A DNA stretch of 64,000 nt from Cyclobacterium marinum DSM 745 (GCF_000222485.1 NC_015914.1:3392001-3456000), one strand, 5' to 3'; positions 45,192 to 55,360 are shown, counted from the stretch's first letter. Notes: a model not told the origin generated them from the sequence alone. A program made the numbers and translations.

Positions 45192-45276
45192 TACTTTTGA
45201 TTTTTTTATGTTTAAAAAAATAGAATTCAAAAGTAAATCCGGTCGGTGACAGCCTTATGTCAAGGGTCAATTGTGA

Positions 45277-45722
45277 TTATTGATATTTGTCAAAATATTC
45301 TTGTAATGTCATTTTATGAGGTTCAAATTTCTCTTCAAGAATCTCCATTTTTTGAATTCTATCAGGACGGAAAAATCGAAATTCATTACGTAAACGGCAC
45401 CATGCCACCAAATACCAATTTTCGGAATTTAATATGGCAAATGGCTCTATTATTCTTTTTGTTACTAGATTCTCTTTGTTGGTATATTCAATACTCACAA
45501 GGTTAAAATTGGTAAGTGCGTATTGTAAATCTGATAAATTATCACTATTCCTTTCTTGACTTAGCACTAGCCGGTATTGGGTTCTATCAGTAAGTAAATT
45601 TGTTTTGTCCTTGACCGTGTATTTTAGGATTGATTTAATTTTATCAATGGCTTCCCCATAATCTTTTACAAATGATGCGTCCTTACTTTTTAATACGAGC
45701 TGTTCAGCAAGTACCAGGGCGA
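45277..45722 (-). pseudogene. WYL-domain regulator, N-terminal DNA-binding part deleted
   Basis: The frame holds the middle and C-terminal parts of a YafY-type regulator: ALVLAEQLVLKSKDASF, YGEAIDKIKSILKYTVKDKT, SIEYTNKENLVTKRIIEPFA and the WYL core NSENWYLVAWCRLRNEFRFF with the RPDRIQKMEI end. The ~75 residues of N-terminal winged HTH are missing. Its 5' border near 45715-45725 coincides with the sudden end of an AraC-type N-terminal domain. The apparent first eight residues of the track frame come from the AraC gene read in another phase. So it is a 5'-truncated pseudogene. Confidence 0.7.
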
Positions 45723-46081
45723 TTAAAAAGTCTAAATACAAAATCATTTGTTAAATTAGAGAAGCTATTAACAAAGTATTCTTCGGTAAATATTATGCAA
45801 TAACCTTTTAGGTTTTCTGAAAACTCGAAAGCACTGATTTGGTCTTTGGTGAGGTAGATGAGGCTATTTTCTTGTACAGGAAACCAATTAAAATCAATAA
45901 AATGTCTTCCTGAACCTTGGGTGAAAAAAATTAGATTATAGAATTTTAGCTGATGGGGCATTTCAGGATCGTGTGTATGGCTATTTTTATTTTTAGCGAT
46001 TTCACTAATGGGAACAATTTCAAAACCAAAATTGTCAGTTGATCCGGGCTTAAATGTTATATGTGGAATATCTTTTTTCAT
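45704..46081 (-). pseudogene. AraC-family regulator, C-terminal HTH part deleted
   Basis: From ATG 46081 (MKKDIPHITFKPG) the frame encodes the cupin-like sensing domain of Bacteroidota AraC regulators: HQLKFYNLIFFTQGSGRHFI, DFNWFPVQENSLIYLTKDQI and GYCIIFTEEYFVNSF. After NDFVFRLFN it passes into five foreign residues and a stop, because the reading enters WYL-regulator DNA in the wrong phase. The two HTH motifs of AraC are gone. A deletion fusing two adjacent regulator genes explains both remnants. Neither product could bind DNA by its usual domain. Confidence 0.7.
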
Positions 46082-46336
46082 CTTATTTACAACCAAATGT
46101 AGCTGTACCCAACCGAGGCCATTCGTGCTGAAGATACCAAAATATCTCAAAGGGAAAAACCTTGTGTCGATTTCTATGTATAAGATTTAAGGCTTAGAGG
46201 GAAGGGATGCTAGTGCGGGTTTGAATTAATAATTGTTTCTTCAAATAAAAATACCCGCAAACAAAGTAGTGATTTTGCTTAGAAAAAAGATAAAAGGAAA
46301 TTTTGTACCGGCAATTCCCTGCCTTGCTCACCTCTA

Positions 46337-46588
46337 TTTCTACGACCTACATCACTGTTCCTACCGCTTACATTTCAGTTCCTACCACCTAAAATTGGAT
46401 TCTTACAGCCTACATTAGGATTCCTACCGCTTACATTTAAGTTCCTACCATCTAAAATTGGATTCTTACAGCCTACATTAGGATTCCTACCGCTTACATT
46501 TAAGTTCCTACCATCTACAATTAGATTCCTACGGCTTACAATTGCATTTATTTGCCTTGCATCTCTATTCCTTCAGCTTTCAATAGAA
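46337..46588. repeat. 21-bp minisatellite, 12 units, with a 63-bp higher-order period
   Basis: Head-to-tail 21-nt units of the type TTCCTACCGCTTACATTTAAG run without gaps. Three variant unit types alternate, and the triplet at 46421-46483 repeats 46358-46420 almost exactly, giving a 63-bp superperiod. The outer units (46337 and 46547-46588) are degenerate. There are no spacers as in CRISPR. The flanks 46151-46336 and 46589-46859 hold no gene. Confidence 0.9.
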
Positions 46589-46859
46589 TTTTTCCGGATT
46601 ATTTATGGCTGAGAAATGGTGTGGGGTGGGTCAAAGGTTTGTTTAACTACACGGTGGAATCTAAAATAAGGGAAGTTATCCATTTTTTGTGCGTTTTTCA
46701 AATACCCGAAGCTAAATAGTTCTATCTAATTTTTAAACATCCATTAAAACGAAGTATTTATCCAAAACAATTAATTGCGCATTGATCTTCTTGAATATTG
46801 TAAGTATTTATTTACTATTAGTTGTAAAAATTTTTCTATATGTAGTTTGTATTAATTTT

Positions 46860-46873
46860 CGATAACGTTATCG
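46860..46873. promoter_or_regulatory. Perfect 14-bp palindrome, probable LacI-family operator
   Basis: CGATAACGTTATCG is fully symmetric with the central CG typical of LacI/GalR operators, 98 nt before the SusC start. A LacI-family regulator is encoded at the other end of the same gene cluster. Binding is inferred. Confidence 0.6.
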
Positions 46874-46970
46874 CTAATAAATTTAACTATTTTAATTTAA
46901 TTAATTGTTTTATGGGGTAAATTGAACTTAAAGTTTGTGTAAAATAAGTTGAACTTAATGCTACCGCTCT

Positions 46971-49900
46971 ATGAAAAAAATTACTAAATCTTTAATCTTC
47001 CTCCTTTCTTTATTGGTGGGGATGAATTGTGGAAATGTCTTTGCCCAAGGGGTTAAGGTCTTGAATGGTACGGTTTCCGATCCTAATGGACAGTCCATAC
47101 CCGGCGCCACTATTCTAGTGAAAGGTACTACAAATGGTACGGTCACAGATATGGATGGAAAATACACTCTCAGCGTGGGTGCAAATGCCCAAGTGATTGT
47201 TGTCTCATTTGTAGGGATGCTTACAAGTGAAGTAGAAATAGGTAATAGAAGCCAAATTGATGTGACACTGAAAGAGGAAACCGCAGACTTGGATGAGTTT
47301 GTGGTCATTGGCTATGGTACCCAAAAGAAAGCCACTCTCACCGGATCGGTTACTAGCGTAGAGAATGATCAAGTGATTAGCAATCCTTCAGTAAATTTAA
47401 CCAACTCTTTATCAGGGCTTCTGCCGGGATTGGTCGCCATGAATAGAACAGGCGAGCCGGGAGCAGACAGTTCTACAATATTGATCCGGGGGAGCAATAC
47501 TACCGGGGATAATAGCCCTTTTGTAGTGGTAGATGGCGTTCAAAATCCTCCGGGTTGGCAAAGAATTAACCCCAATGACATTGAGTCAATTTCTGTATTA
47601 AAAGATGCTTCTGCTGCTATTTATGGTGCGAGAGCTGCCAACGGGGTAATTCTTATCACAACTAAAAGAGGAAAAGCCGGAAAGCCAACATTAAGTTACA
47701 CTTTTAATCAAGGGATAAGCCAGCCCACACGACTTCCAGAACTGGCAAGTTCTGCTCTTTTCGCAGGATATGTCAATGAAATGATGGTCAGAGATGGTCA
47801 AGACCCTCGGTATACAGAAGCTGAAATTGAATTGTTTCGAAATGGTACTGATCCCAATTACCCCAATACTAATTGGTACAAGGAGGTTTTGAAGGATTAT
47901 TCCCTACAGAGCATGCACAATTTGAGTTTGAGGGGAGGGTCTGAATCCGTTCGCTATTCTATGTCAGGTTCTTATTCACACCAAAACAGTATATTTAAAA
48001 AGGGGGTGCATGACTTTAAAGGTTATACCATTAGATCCAATATCGATGCGGATGTGAATGAATACATTACGGTAAATCTGGACTTAAACTTGGGGTTGGA
48101 TGATCGTTCGCAACCGGGAACGGAAAACCCTTGGGGTTGGCTAAATGCCATTCCAATGATGCCTGTCTACTATGAAAATGGTTACCCTTCCGCAGGAATT
48201 GAGCAGGGGCTAAACCCGGCCGTTATGACTACCTCAGCTTCAGGGGACCACAATACTAAATCCAAAAGAGCCATCACCAAGGTAGGTTTTAATATCAAAG
48301 CACCCTGGTTAGAAGGTTTAGGCATGGACGGCTATTTTGTATATAGCAACGAAGATATCTTAGACAAAAGGTGGAGAACCCCTTGGACAGTTTATAATTA
48401 TGACCAAGAGAATGATACTTATCTACCCCTTAGGGGAGGAAGAATTACGGCTCCCGAATTGACGCAGTCTACGCAAAGTGTAAGCAGTACCTTTCTTAAT
48501 CTTAGATTGAAATACGAAAAACAATTTGGAGATCATTATATCAACTCCTTCGTTGGAGCTGAACAGACCAAGGGGGGGAATGGGTACTATGAAGCTTTTA
48601 GAAGAAACTACCTTTCTCCAACCTTATCCGAATTATTTGCGGGAGACCCCGCTACTCAGCAAAATGATGGAGTATCTGCAGAGTCATCTAGACAAAGTAT
48701 TCTCGGAAGAATTAGTTACAATTTTCAAGAAAAATACATCATCGATTTCAATGCAAGATATGATGGGTCTTATGTATTTCCTGAAGGTAAACGCTTTGGG
48801 TTCTTTCCAGGGGTATCCGCTGCTTGGGTAATGTCCGAAGAGTTTTTTAAAGAGGTGTCCGGCGTTAACGATTTAAAACTTAGGGCCTCCGTAGGTAAAA
48901 TGGGAAATGACAGAATTAGTCCTTTCCAGTTTATGCCGGCGTACAGCTTGGGACTTAACGGTTATCATTTTGGATCGCCTACGGCATCCCAGTTGGGAGT
49001 TGTGCCGGGTGTTACCCCAAATCCCAATGTCACATGGGAAGTAGCTACCACCTATAACCTTGGCTTGGACGGGATGTTTTGGAATGGGGGGCTTAGTTTT
49101 ACTGTGGAGGTTTTCAAGCAAAGAAGGACGAATATTTTGACCAAAAGGAACTTGGAAGTACCTTTTTATACCGGTTTACAATTACCTGATGAAAATATAG
49201 GGGTGGTTGAGAATAAAGGACTTGAAATTGCTTTAAACCACCGCGGGAAACCTTCCGCTCCCGGAGGACTATCGTACACGGTAGGAGGTAATATTGCTTT
49301 TAATAAAAATACTGTAATTGATATTTCAGAAGCTCAGGATGTACCGGATTACCAAAAAGCTGAAGGTAGGATACTAGGTGCGGGCCTCTATTATCAGGCT
49401 TTAGGAATTTTTAGGACGCAAGAGGAAGTGGACTCCAATCCAATTTACCCGGGTACCCTTGTCGGGCACCTTCAATATGAGGATGTAAATGAGGATGGTA
49501 TCATCAGTTCTCAAGACATGATCAGAATGGATAAATCCAATATACCACAAATCACTTTTGGTATCAATGGTTCCATAAGTTACGGCCTATTTTCCTTATT
49601 TGCCAATTTTGCCGGACAAGGTGGCGCCTGGCAGTATTATCATCAAAATGCAAGAATTGCTATCAATGGATTGGCTGAACTTATTGAGAACAGGTATACA
49701 GAAGGAAGCATGGATTCTAAATATCCGATTCTACCCGACCTAGGTACAAGAACGCAGCCTAGTGGTCTCCAAAGTACTTTTTGGCTACAAAATGCTAGTT
49801 TTATAAGGTTCAAGACCCTTCAGTTGAGTTATAACTTGCCCAATACAATTCTTGAAAAGTTAAACCTTTCATCGGCAAGAGTTTATTTGAACGGAAACAA

Positions 49901-50012
49901 TTTATTTACCATTTCCGAAATCAAGTGGTTCGATCCTGAAGGGGACAACGAAAGAGGTGCCTTTTACCCTCAAAGTCGAATTTTTAATTTAGGTATTGAT
50001 CTGTCCTTTTAA
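46971..50012 (+). CDS. SusC/RagA-family TonB-linked outer-membrane transporter
   Basis: The 1013-aa protein has a signal peptide (residues 1-25), a carboxypeptidase-regulatory-like N-terminal domain (LNGTVSDPNGQSIPGATILV ... GTVTDMDGKYTLSVG), a TonB box region (EFVVIGYGTQKKATL), a plug domain with VLKDASAAIYGARAANGVIL, and a C-terminal 22-strand barrel ending in RIFNLGIDLSF with the terminal Phe. It imports glycan fragments across the outer membrane with the SusD lipoprotein encoded next. There is no STN domain, so it is a transporter and not a signal transducer. It is the first gene of the putative LacI-controlled locus. Confidence 0.95.
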   Translation: MKKITKSLIFLLSLLVGMNCGNVFAQGVKVLNGTVSDPNGQSIPGATILVKGTTNGTVTDMDGKYTLSVGANAQVIVVSFVGMLTSEVEIGNRSQIDVTLKEETADLDEFVVIGYGTQKKATLTGSVTSVENDQVISNPSVNLTNSLSGLLPGLVAMNRTGEPGADSSTILIRGSNTTGDNSPFVVVDGVQNPPGWQRINPNDIESISVLKDASAAIYGARAANGVILITTKRGKAGKPTLSYTFNQGISQPTRLPELASSALFAGYVNEMMVRDGQDPRYTEAEIELFRNGTDPNYPNTNWYKEVLKDYSLQSMHNLSLRGGSESVRYSMSGSYSHQNSIFKKGVHDFKGYTIRSNIDADVNEYITVNLDLNLGLDDRSQPGTENPWGWLNAIPMMPVYYENGYPSAGIEQGLNPAVMTTSASGDHNTKSKRAITKVGFNIKAPWLEGLGMDGYFVYSNEDILDKRWRTPWTVYNYDQENDTYLPLRGGRITAPELTQSTQSVSSTFLNLRLKYEKQFGDHYINSFVGAEQTKGGNGYYEAFRRNYLSPTLSELFAGDPATQQNDGVSAESSRQSILGRISYNFQEKYIIDFNARYDGSYVFPEGKRFGFFPGVSAAWVMSEEFFKEVSGVNDLKLRASVGKMGNDRISPFQFMPAYSLGLNGYHFGSPTASQLGVVPGVTPNPNVTWEVATTYNLGLDGMFWNGGLSFTVEVFKQRRTNILTKRNLEVPFYTGLQLPDENIGVVENKGLEIALNHRGKPSAPGGLSYTVGGNIAFNKNTVIDISEAQDVPDYQKAEGRILGAGLYYQALGIFRTQEEVDSNPIYPGTLVGHLQYEDVNEDGIISSQDMIRMDKSNIPQITFGINGSISYGLFSLFANFAGQGGAWQYYHQNARIAINGLAELIENRYTEGSMDSKYPILPDLGTRTQPSGLQSTFWLQNASFIRFKTLQLSYNLPNTILEKLNLSSARVYLNGNNLFTISEIKWFDPEGDNERGAFYPQSRIFNLGIDLSF

Positions 50013-50043
50013 TGAATTGGTGAAAACATTAATATTTCCTATT

Positions 50044-51735
50044 ATGAAAAATATATTTAAATACTTACATCTAAATAGAATAGATAGGGTTTTTCCTATG
50101 TTATTACTTGTGATTTCCTTTAATTCGGCTTGTGATGACGAAGTTCTGGATGTGATTCCTGCAGACAGGTTCACAGATGAGGCTGTATGGGCAGATGAAG
50201 CCCTTATAGAAGCCTTTATAGGAAATGCCTACAGGACAATCCCTAGTGGGTTGCGCTATAGTTTATACGGTCTTTCTGTGGTAACCGACGAAATAAATGC
50301 TAGAAGTAATTCATGGGCATGGAGTGTTTGGGAAGGAAACCTCAATCCTGATGACCTAAGAGAAGTGGACTATTGGACCGGGGACAATGATAGAAACATC
50401 AATTATTGGCAACCTATCAATCGTACAAATATTTTCTTTGAGAATATTGATAGGGAAAGAGAAGTAGAAATCAATGAACAGACCAAGAACAGGATGATAG
50501 GTGAAATGAAAACCATCAGAGCCTATAGTTATTTTAAATTGGCCAGCTTGTTCGGAGGAGTTCCTTTGTTTACTAAAACTTTTACTCTGGAGGATGACTT
50601 TAAAGTCAAGCGAAATACATATCAAGAAGTAATGGAATTTGTATTTGCTGAATTGGATGAGGCCATAGAATTATTACCCGAGACGTATGATAATTCCAAT
50701 ATGGGAAGAGTGACTAAAGGGGCAGCCATGGCTATTAAGTCACGAGCAATCTTGTATTACGCAAGTGAACTAAATAATCCGGAAATGAGTGCCGAAAAAT
50801 GGCAACAAGCAGCAGATGCTGCAAAAGCAGTCATTGATTTGGGACAGTATGAGCTATTTGATGATTACAGAACCATGTTTTTGGAAGAAAATATTTACAA
50901 TTCTGAAATGATATGGCAACGCCCTTATAATCAATTTGTCAGTAGTGAACGGGTTTATGTAGAGCTTAGTCTTTATCCCAATGGTTACAATGGCTTTGGA
51001 CAAGTTCATCCTTTACAAAACCTAGTAGATGATTTTGAAACGATAAATGGTCTGCAACCTGAAGATGATCCTGAATACAATCCAGATGATCCTTACGTTG
51101 AAAGAGACCCTAGGTTTTATGCGACGATTTTATATGATGGAGCTCCTTTTCAAGGTAGAGAGGTAGAAACCTTTTTACCGGGAGGCTTAGATTCAAATGA
51201 AGGACCTGTTTCAGCATGGAATGCTACGCAAACCGGGTATTATCAGTTGAAATTTGCCAACGAAAGAATAGTAAACCCCAGTGGAAACAATATGTCTCAA
51301 ACTCCATGGACCTTTATTAGGTATGCAGAAGTCCTTTTGAATTATGCTGAGGCCAATTATTTTCTAGGCAATGAAGAGATCACCAGAGAATATTTAAATA
51401 AAGTGAGAAGTAGACAGAGTGTAAACATGCCAGCAATAACTGAAACAGGGCAGGCTCTTTTTGAAAGAATTGTTAATGAGCGAAGAATTGAACTGGTATT
51501 TGAAGAGCACAGATGGTTTGATATTCGTCGTTGGAAAATCCTTCCTGAAGTGGCAGACAAAGATCGTACACGTATGATCATTAGAAAACAACCAGACGGT
51601 ACTAAAACCTATGAAGTAGCTTATTGGAAAACTGGAAATTTCAACCCAGCCAATTATTTACTCCCCATACCCCAATCCGAAATAAATAAAAATGGCCTGT
51701 TGGAACAGAATCCGGGCTATAATGTGGCCCCTTAA
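50044..51735 (+). CDS. RagB/SusD-family surface glycan-binding lipoprotein
   Basis: I start at ATG 50044 (MKNIFKYLHLNRIDRVFPML) because it gives a proper lipoprotein signal with Cys30 (SFNSACDDEV); the longer frame would overlap it uselessly. The alpha-helical SusD fold follows: TDEAVWADEALIEAFIGNAY, then TIRAYSYFKLASLFGGVPLF and YAEVLLNYAEANYFLGNEEI, then RIELVFEEHRWFDIRRWKIL and the ending LLPIPQSEINKN. It is the lid/binding partner of the SusC upstream, 31 nt away. The acidic DDEV after Cys fits surface export. Confidence 0.94.
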   Translation: MKNIFKYLHLNRIDRVFPMLLLVISFNSACDDEVLDVIPADRFTDEAVWADEALIEAFIGNAYRTIPSGLRYSLYGLSVVTDEINARSNSWAWSVWEGNLNPDDLREVDYWTGDNDRNINYWQPINRTNIFFENIDREREVEINEQTKNRMIGEMKTIRAYSYFKLASLFGGVPLFTKTFTLEDDFKVKRNTYQEVMEFVFAELDEAIELLPETYDNSNMGRVTKGAAMAIKSRAILYYASELNNPEMSAEKWQQAADAAKAVIDLGQYELFDDYRTMFLEENIYNSEMIWQRPYNQFVSSERVYVELSLYPNGYNGFGQVHPLQNLVDDFETINGLQPEDDPEYNPDDPYVERDPRFYATILYDGAPFQGREVETFLPGGLDSNEGPVSAWNATQTGYYQLKFANERIVNPSGNNMSQTPWTFIRYAEVLLNYAEANYFLGNEEITREYLNKVRSRQSVNMPAITETGQALFERIVNERRIELVFEEHRWFDIRRWKILPEVADKDRTRMIIRKQPDGTKTYEVAYWKTGNFNPANYLLPIPQSEINKNGLLEQNPGYNVAP

Positions 51736-51827
51736 ATTGGTTTTTTAATGAAAAAAGTGATGGATGTATTTTATTTTAGGGTACGTGCATCATTTTTTTA
51801 TATATTGAGTGTTAAATATTTTGTTCT

Positions 51828-53258
51828 ATGAAAAATAATCGAAGAGATTTTCTAAAATTATCCGGTATTTCGGGGCTGGGAATGGCAGGTTCAGCCTTAT
51901 TTCCGGGGGCAAGCTTTGGAGCCGATGAAAGCCAAGGCTACGAACAAATAAAAAACCTGGCGCATAAAAAACACAAACAGGTTTTCAATATGTCCGGCTA
52001 TGCTGCCCCGAAAATTGATACAGTAAGGATAGGGGTAATCGGCTTGGGAAGCAGAGGATCTGCAGCCGTAAGGAGATTGAGCAAAATTGAAGGCGTGGAC
52101 ATAAAGGCCCTGTGTGACCTAAGACCGGAGCAAGCAACACAGGCCAAGGAAAAACTATCTGAAACCTCCCACAACCCGGAACTGTATTCCGGAGATGCAG
52201 AAATATGGCAAAAACTAGTCGAGCGCAAAGACCTTGACTTAATTTATATCACCACCCCCTGGGAATTGCATACCCCCATAGCACTTTATGCCATGGAAAC
52301 GGACAAACATGCTGCAGTGGAAGTTCCGGCGGCCATAACAATGGAGGAATGCTGGGCCTTGGTGGAAACTTCTGAACGAACCAGAAAGCATTGCATGATG
52401 CTAGAAAATACCTGTTATGATTTTTTCGAATTGATGACCTTAAACATGGTGCGCCAAGGATTCTTTGGGGATATAGTACATGGTGAAGGGGCCTATATTC
52501 ACGACTTTATACCTAGCATATTCAGTAAAAAGAAATGGAACATGTGGAGGTACCGACACAATGCCAGCAGAAACGGAAACCTTTACCCCACTCATGGCCT
52601 AGGGCCCATCTGCCAAGCCATGAATATCAATAGGGGGGACAGGCTTGATTTTCTGGTTTCTGTATCCAGCAAAGATTTTGTTTTGGGAGAAATGACCGCA
52701 AAATTGGCAGAGGAAGATGATACCTACAAGGAGTTTGTAGGCAAACCTTTTCGTGGAAACATGAATGTGACCACCATAAAAACGAAAAAAGGAAGTACAA
52801 TTATGCTTCAGCATGATGTTTCTTCACCCAGGGTGTATTCAAGGATACACTTGGTAAGTGGAACCAAGGGAGTAGCCATGAAGTACCCCTTACCGGGAAG
52901 AATCGCCACCAGCCACGAGGGCTGGCTTTCGGAAGAAGAAATGAAGGTGCTTGAAGAAAAATACCAACCCGAAATTGTCAAAAGAATTGGAGAAATGGCT
53001 AAGGAGGTCGGTGGCCATGGAGGGATGGACTTCTTGATGGATTGGCGGCTTATTGACTGCTTAAGAAATGGTTTACCACTGGAGCAGGATGTATATGATG
53101 CGGCGCTTTGGAGTTCCATATTCCCATTAAGCGAATGGTCGGTAGCCAATCGGTCTTCTGCCATAGATGTGCCTGACTTTACCGGAGGTTCTTGGCAAAA
53201 TAACACCCCTGTGGATATCAATTTGACTCATGGAGGAAACACCGGCATCACCCTATAG
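51828..53258 (+). CDS. Exported GH109-type NAD-dependent glycosidase (Gfo/Idh/MocA fold)
   Basis: The 476-aa protein has a twin-arginine leader (NRRDFLKLSGISGLGMAG), a Rossmann domain (RIGVIGLGSRGSAAVRRLSK, residues ~66-85), and the GH109-characteristic blocks: VEVPAAITMEECWALV from residue 164 in place of the usual EKP, MMLENTCYDFFELMTLNMVR, THGLGPICQAMNINRGDR at 255-272 and SRIHLVSGTKG. GH109 members such as the Elizabethkingia enzyme act as alpha-N-acetylgalactosaminidases by a redox-elimination mechanism with bound NAD. A GalNAc-type substrate fits the deaminase nearby, but specificity is inferred. It lies 92 nt after susD. Confidence 0.88.
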   Translation: MKNNRRDFLKLSGISGLGMAGSALFPGASFGADESQGYEQIKNLAHKKHKQVFNMSGYAAPKIDTVRIGVIGLGSRGSAAVRRLSKIEGVDIKALCDLRPEQATQAKEKLSETSHNPELYSGDAEIWQKLVERKDLDLIYITTPWELHTPIALYAMETDKHAAVEVPAAITMEECWALVETSERTRKHCMMLENTCYDFFELMTLNMVRQGFFGDIVHGEGAYIHDFIPSIFSKKKWNMWRYRHNASRNGNLYPTHGLGPICQAMNINRGDRLDFLVSVSSKDFVLGEMTAKLAEEDDTYKEFVGKPFRGNMNVTTIKTKKGSTIMLQHDVSSPRVYSRIHLVSGTKGVAMKYPLPGRIATSHEGWLSEEEMKVLEEKYQPEIVKRIGEMAKEVGGHGGMDFLMDWRLIDCLRNGLPLEQDVYDAALWSSIFPLSEWSVANRSSAIDVPDFTGGSWQNNTPVDINLTHGGNTGITL

Positions 53259-53287
53259 TCCTGAAACTGACATTCAATATCCTATTT

Positions 53288-55360
53288 ATGAAAAAAATCC
53301 TTCTTTTATACTTGTTTGTGATTGCCCAATCATTAGCTGTCAACGCCACAGAGCGATTGTATGTCGTGGGTTTTTCTATTTTACCTTCTGATAGTTTGCC
53401 GCAGGTCTTGGCACACAGTAGTGCTGATATCCTAAAGAGCAGAATGAAGCAAAAAGCCCAAATAAAATTTGCAAGCCATTTGTTGCCGAAGACACTACAG
53501 GAATGGAAAAAAAGGAAAGAAGAAATAAGAGCGGAAATATTCGCCAATAGCGGTTTGAATGTAGATCATGATTTGGACTTGGACCTGAGAGAAACTGCCA
53601 CCATTCAAATGGATGGCTATGTGATCAAGAATATCTATTTTCAAACCCAGCCCGGGGTTTATGCAACGGCAAATCTTTTTGTTCCGGATGGAAAAGGGCC
53701 TTTTCCGGCGGTGGTCAATATGCATGGACATTGGAAGGAAGCCAAAGGTGCCGAGAATATACAATCAGTAGCCCATAGCTTAGCAAAAAACGGGTATGTT
53801 TGTTTAAGTATGGATGCCTTTGGGGCCGGAGAAAGGGCGACAACCCATATGGATTTTGAATACCACGGTTCCAATTTGGGGGCCTCTCTGATGAATATAG
53901 GGGAAACGCTTCTTGGTGTTCAAGTAGTTGACAATATGCGGGCGGTGGATCTTTTAAGTTCATTGCCTTATGTGGATGCAGAAAATATTGGCGCCACAGG
54001 GGCGAGCGGGGGAGGTAATCAGACCATGTGGTTTGCGGCTATGGATGAAAGAGTAAAAGCTGCAATGCCTGTGGTGAGTGTAGGTACATTTGAATCTGCA
54101 GTAATGGGGTCCAACTGTGTATGCGAACTCCTGCCCGGAGGACTGTCTTTTACCGAGACCTCGGGGGTATTGGCTCTTTATGCACCAAGAGCATTGAAGA
54201 TGTGTAACCACAACAAGGATAGCAATGTTACTTTCTATCCCTCTGAAATGCTACGAAGCTATCATAACGCCAAACCGATTTTTGAGCAATACGAGGCTGA
54301 GGAGAAGATCTCCTATGAATTGTTCGATTTGGAACATGGTTACTGGCCTGAAGATAGGGAAGCCATGTTGGGTTGGTTTGACCTACACCTCAAGGGAATA
54401 GGTGATGGAAGTGCCCGAAAAGAAATCCCTTTTGAAGTACTTCCTTTTGAGGAATTAATGGTTTTTCCAAAAGGACAGCGGGACCCGAAGGTAGTAGGGG
54501 TGGCAGAATATGCAAGAGCAAAAGGGCAGAAATTAAGAAAAAGCTATATAGAAAAAACTTTTTTAGAGCAGGAGCTTGTGCTTGAAGATTTAACATCCCT
54601 CTTGAAAATTAAAGCTTCTCCTTTGGTAAAAAAGGTACATCAATTTTCTCCTGATGGAACCTGGGATAGACTTGCTTTGGAAAGCTCTGAAAATCTATTG
54701 ACCCCATTATTGATAAAAAAACCCAGCCATTCAGGTCTTGGCTATGTTCTGCTTGCAACTGCCGCCGGTAAACAGCAAATTCCCCAAGAGCGAATGGATA
54801 CATGGACAGAAAAAGGTTATGGGATAGTCATTGCTGAATTGAGCGGTACAGGTGAAGCGGCTTCAGCAGAAGATCAAAAGGTAGATTATTTGACACCTTT
54901 TCATACCTTGGCCAGGGCAAGACTATGGCTCGGAGAAACGATGATGGGTCAATGGGTAGGTGAATTGGCCATGGTTTCCAAATTTATGAAAGAAGAATAT
55001 GCTGCCCAGAATTTGATCTTTGATGGGGAAAAAGAAGCCGGTTTGGCCGGACTTTTTCTCGCCGCAACAAATAAAGGTGTATATGAATCCCTTACTTTAA
55101 GAAATACTCCGATAAGTTACCTTTTTGATAATCGTGAGGGGGTTGATTATTTTTCTTTGGCCATCCATGTGCCAAAATTTCTCCAATGGGGAGATGTTTC
55201 CTTAGCTGCAGGCTTGACGGGGTTACCCATTACTTTTGCCCGACCAGTGACCATGTCCGGGGAGCCTATCCCCTCCAATAAGGAGATGGAGTGGCAAGAT
55301 GAGTTTGCATCCATCAGAACCTTACTAAAAACCAAAGGAAACGTAACATTTGAATTTTAA
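53288..55360 (+). CDS. Secreted tandem alpha/beta-hydrolase, acetyl-esterase type
   Basis: The 690-aa protein has a signal peptide (MKKILLLYLFVIAQSLAVNA). The first hydrolase domain holds GPFPAVVNMHGHWKEAKG, GYVCLSMDAFGAGERATTH and the nucleophile elbow GASGGGN with Ser240, then a His in LEHGYWPEDREAML. A second, degenerate hydrolase domain from ~residue 470 (LGYVLLATAAGKQQIPQERM, VIAELSGTGEA) lacks a clear elbow. It resembles acetyl-xylan/acetyl-sugar esterases in Bacteroidota glycan loci. It follows the GH109-type gene by 29 nt and likely removes acyl groups from the imported glycan, which is inference. Confidence 0.75.
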   Translation: MKKILLLYLFVIAQSLAVNATERLYVVGFSILPSDSLPQVLAHSSADILKSRMKQKAQIKFASHLLPKTLQEWKKRKEEIRAEIFANSGLNVDHDLDLDLRETATIQMDGYVIKNIYFQTQPGVYATANLFVPDGKGPFPAVVNMHGHWKEAKGAENIQSVAHSLAKNGYVCLSMDAFGAGERATTHMDFEYHGSNLGASLMNIGETLLGVQVVDNMRAVDLLSSLPYVDAENIGATGASGGGNQTMWFAAMDERVKAAMPVVSVGTFESAVMGSNCVCELLPGGLSFTETSGVLALYAPRALKMCNHNKDSNVTFYPSEMLRSYHNAKPIFEQYEAEEKISYELFDLEHGYWPEDREAMLGWFDLHLKGIGDGSARKEIPFEVLPFEELMVFPKGQRDPKVVGVAEYARAKGQKLRKSYIEKTFLEQELVLEDLTSLLKIKASPLVKKVHQFSPDGTWDRLALESSENLLTPLLIKKPSHSGLGYVLLATAAGKQQIPQERMDTWTEKGYGIVIAELSGTGEAASAEDQKVDYLTPFHTLARARLWLGETMMGQWVGELAMVSKFMKEEYAAQNLIFDGEKEAGLAGLFLAATNKGVYESLTLRNTPISYLFDNREGVDYFSLAIHVPKFLQWGDVSLAAGLTGLPITFARPVTMSGEPIPSNKEMEWQDEFASIRTLLKTKGNVTFEF

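Noticed and set aside
46233..46418. ORF running into the 21-bp repeats
   Set aside because: It is open only because the repeat length is a multiple of three, and ends inside the array.
46337..46588. Possible CRISPR array
   Set aside because: The 21-nt units are directly adjacent, with no unique spacers and no cas genes; it is a minisatellite.
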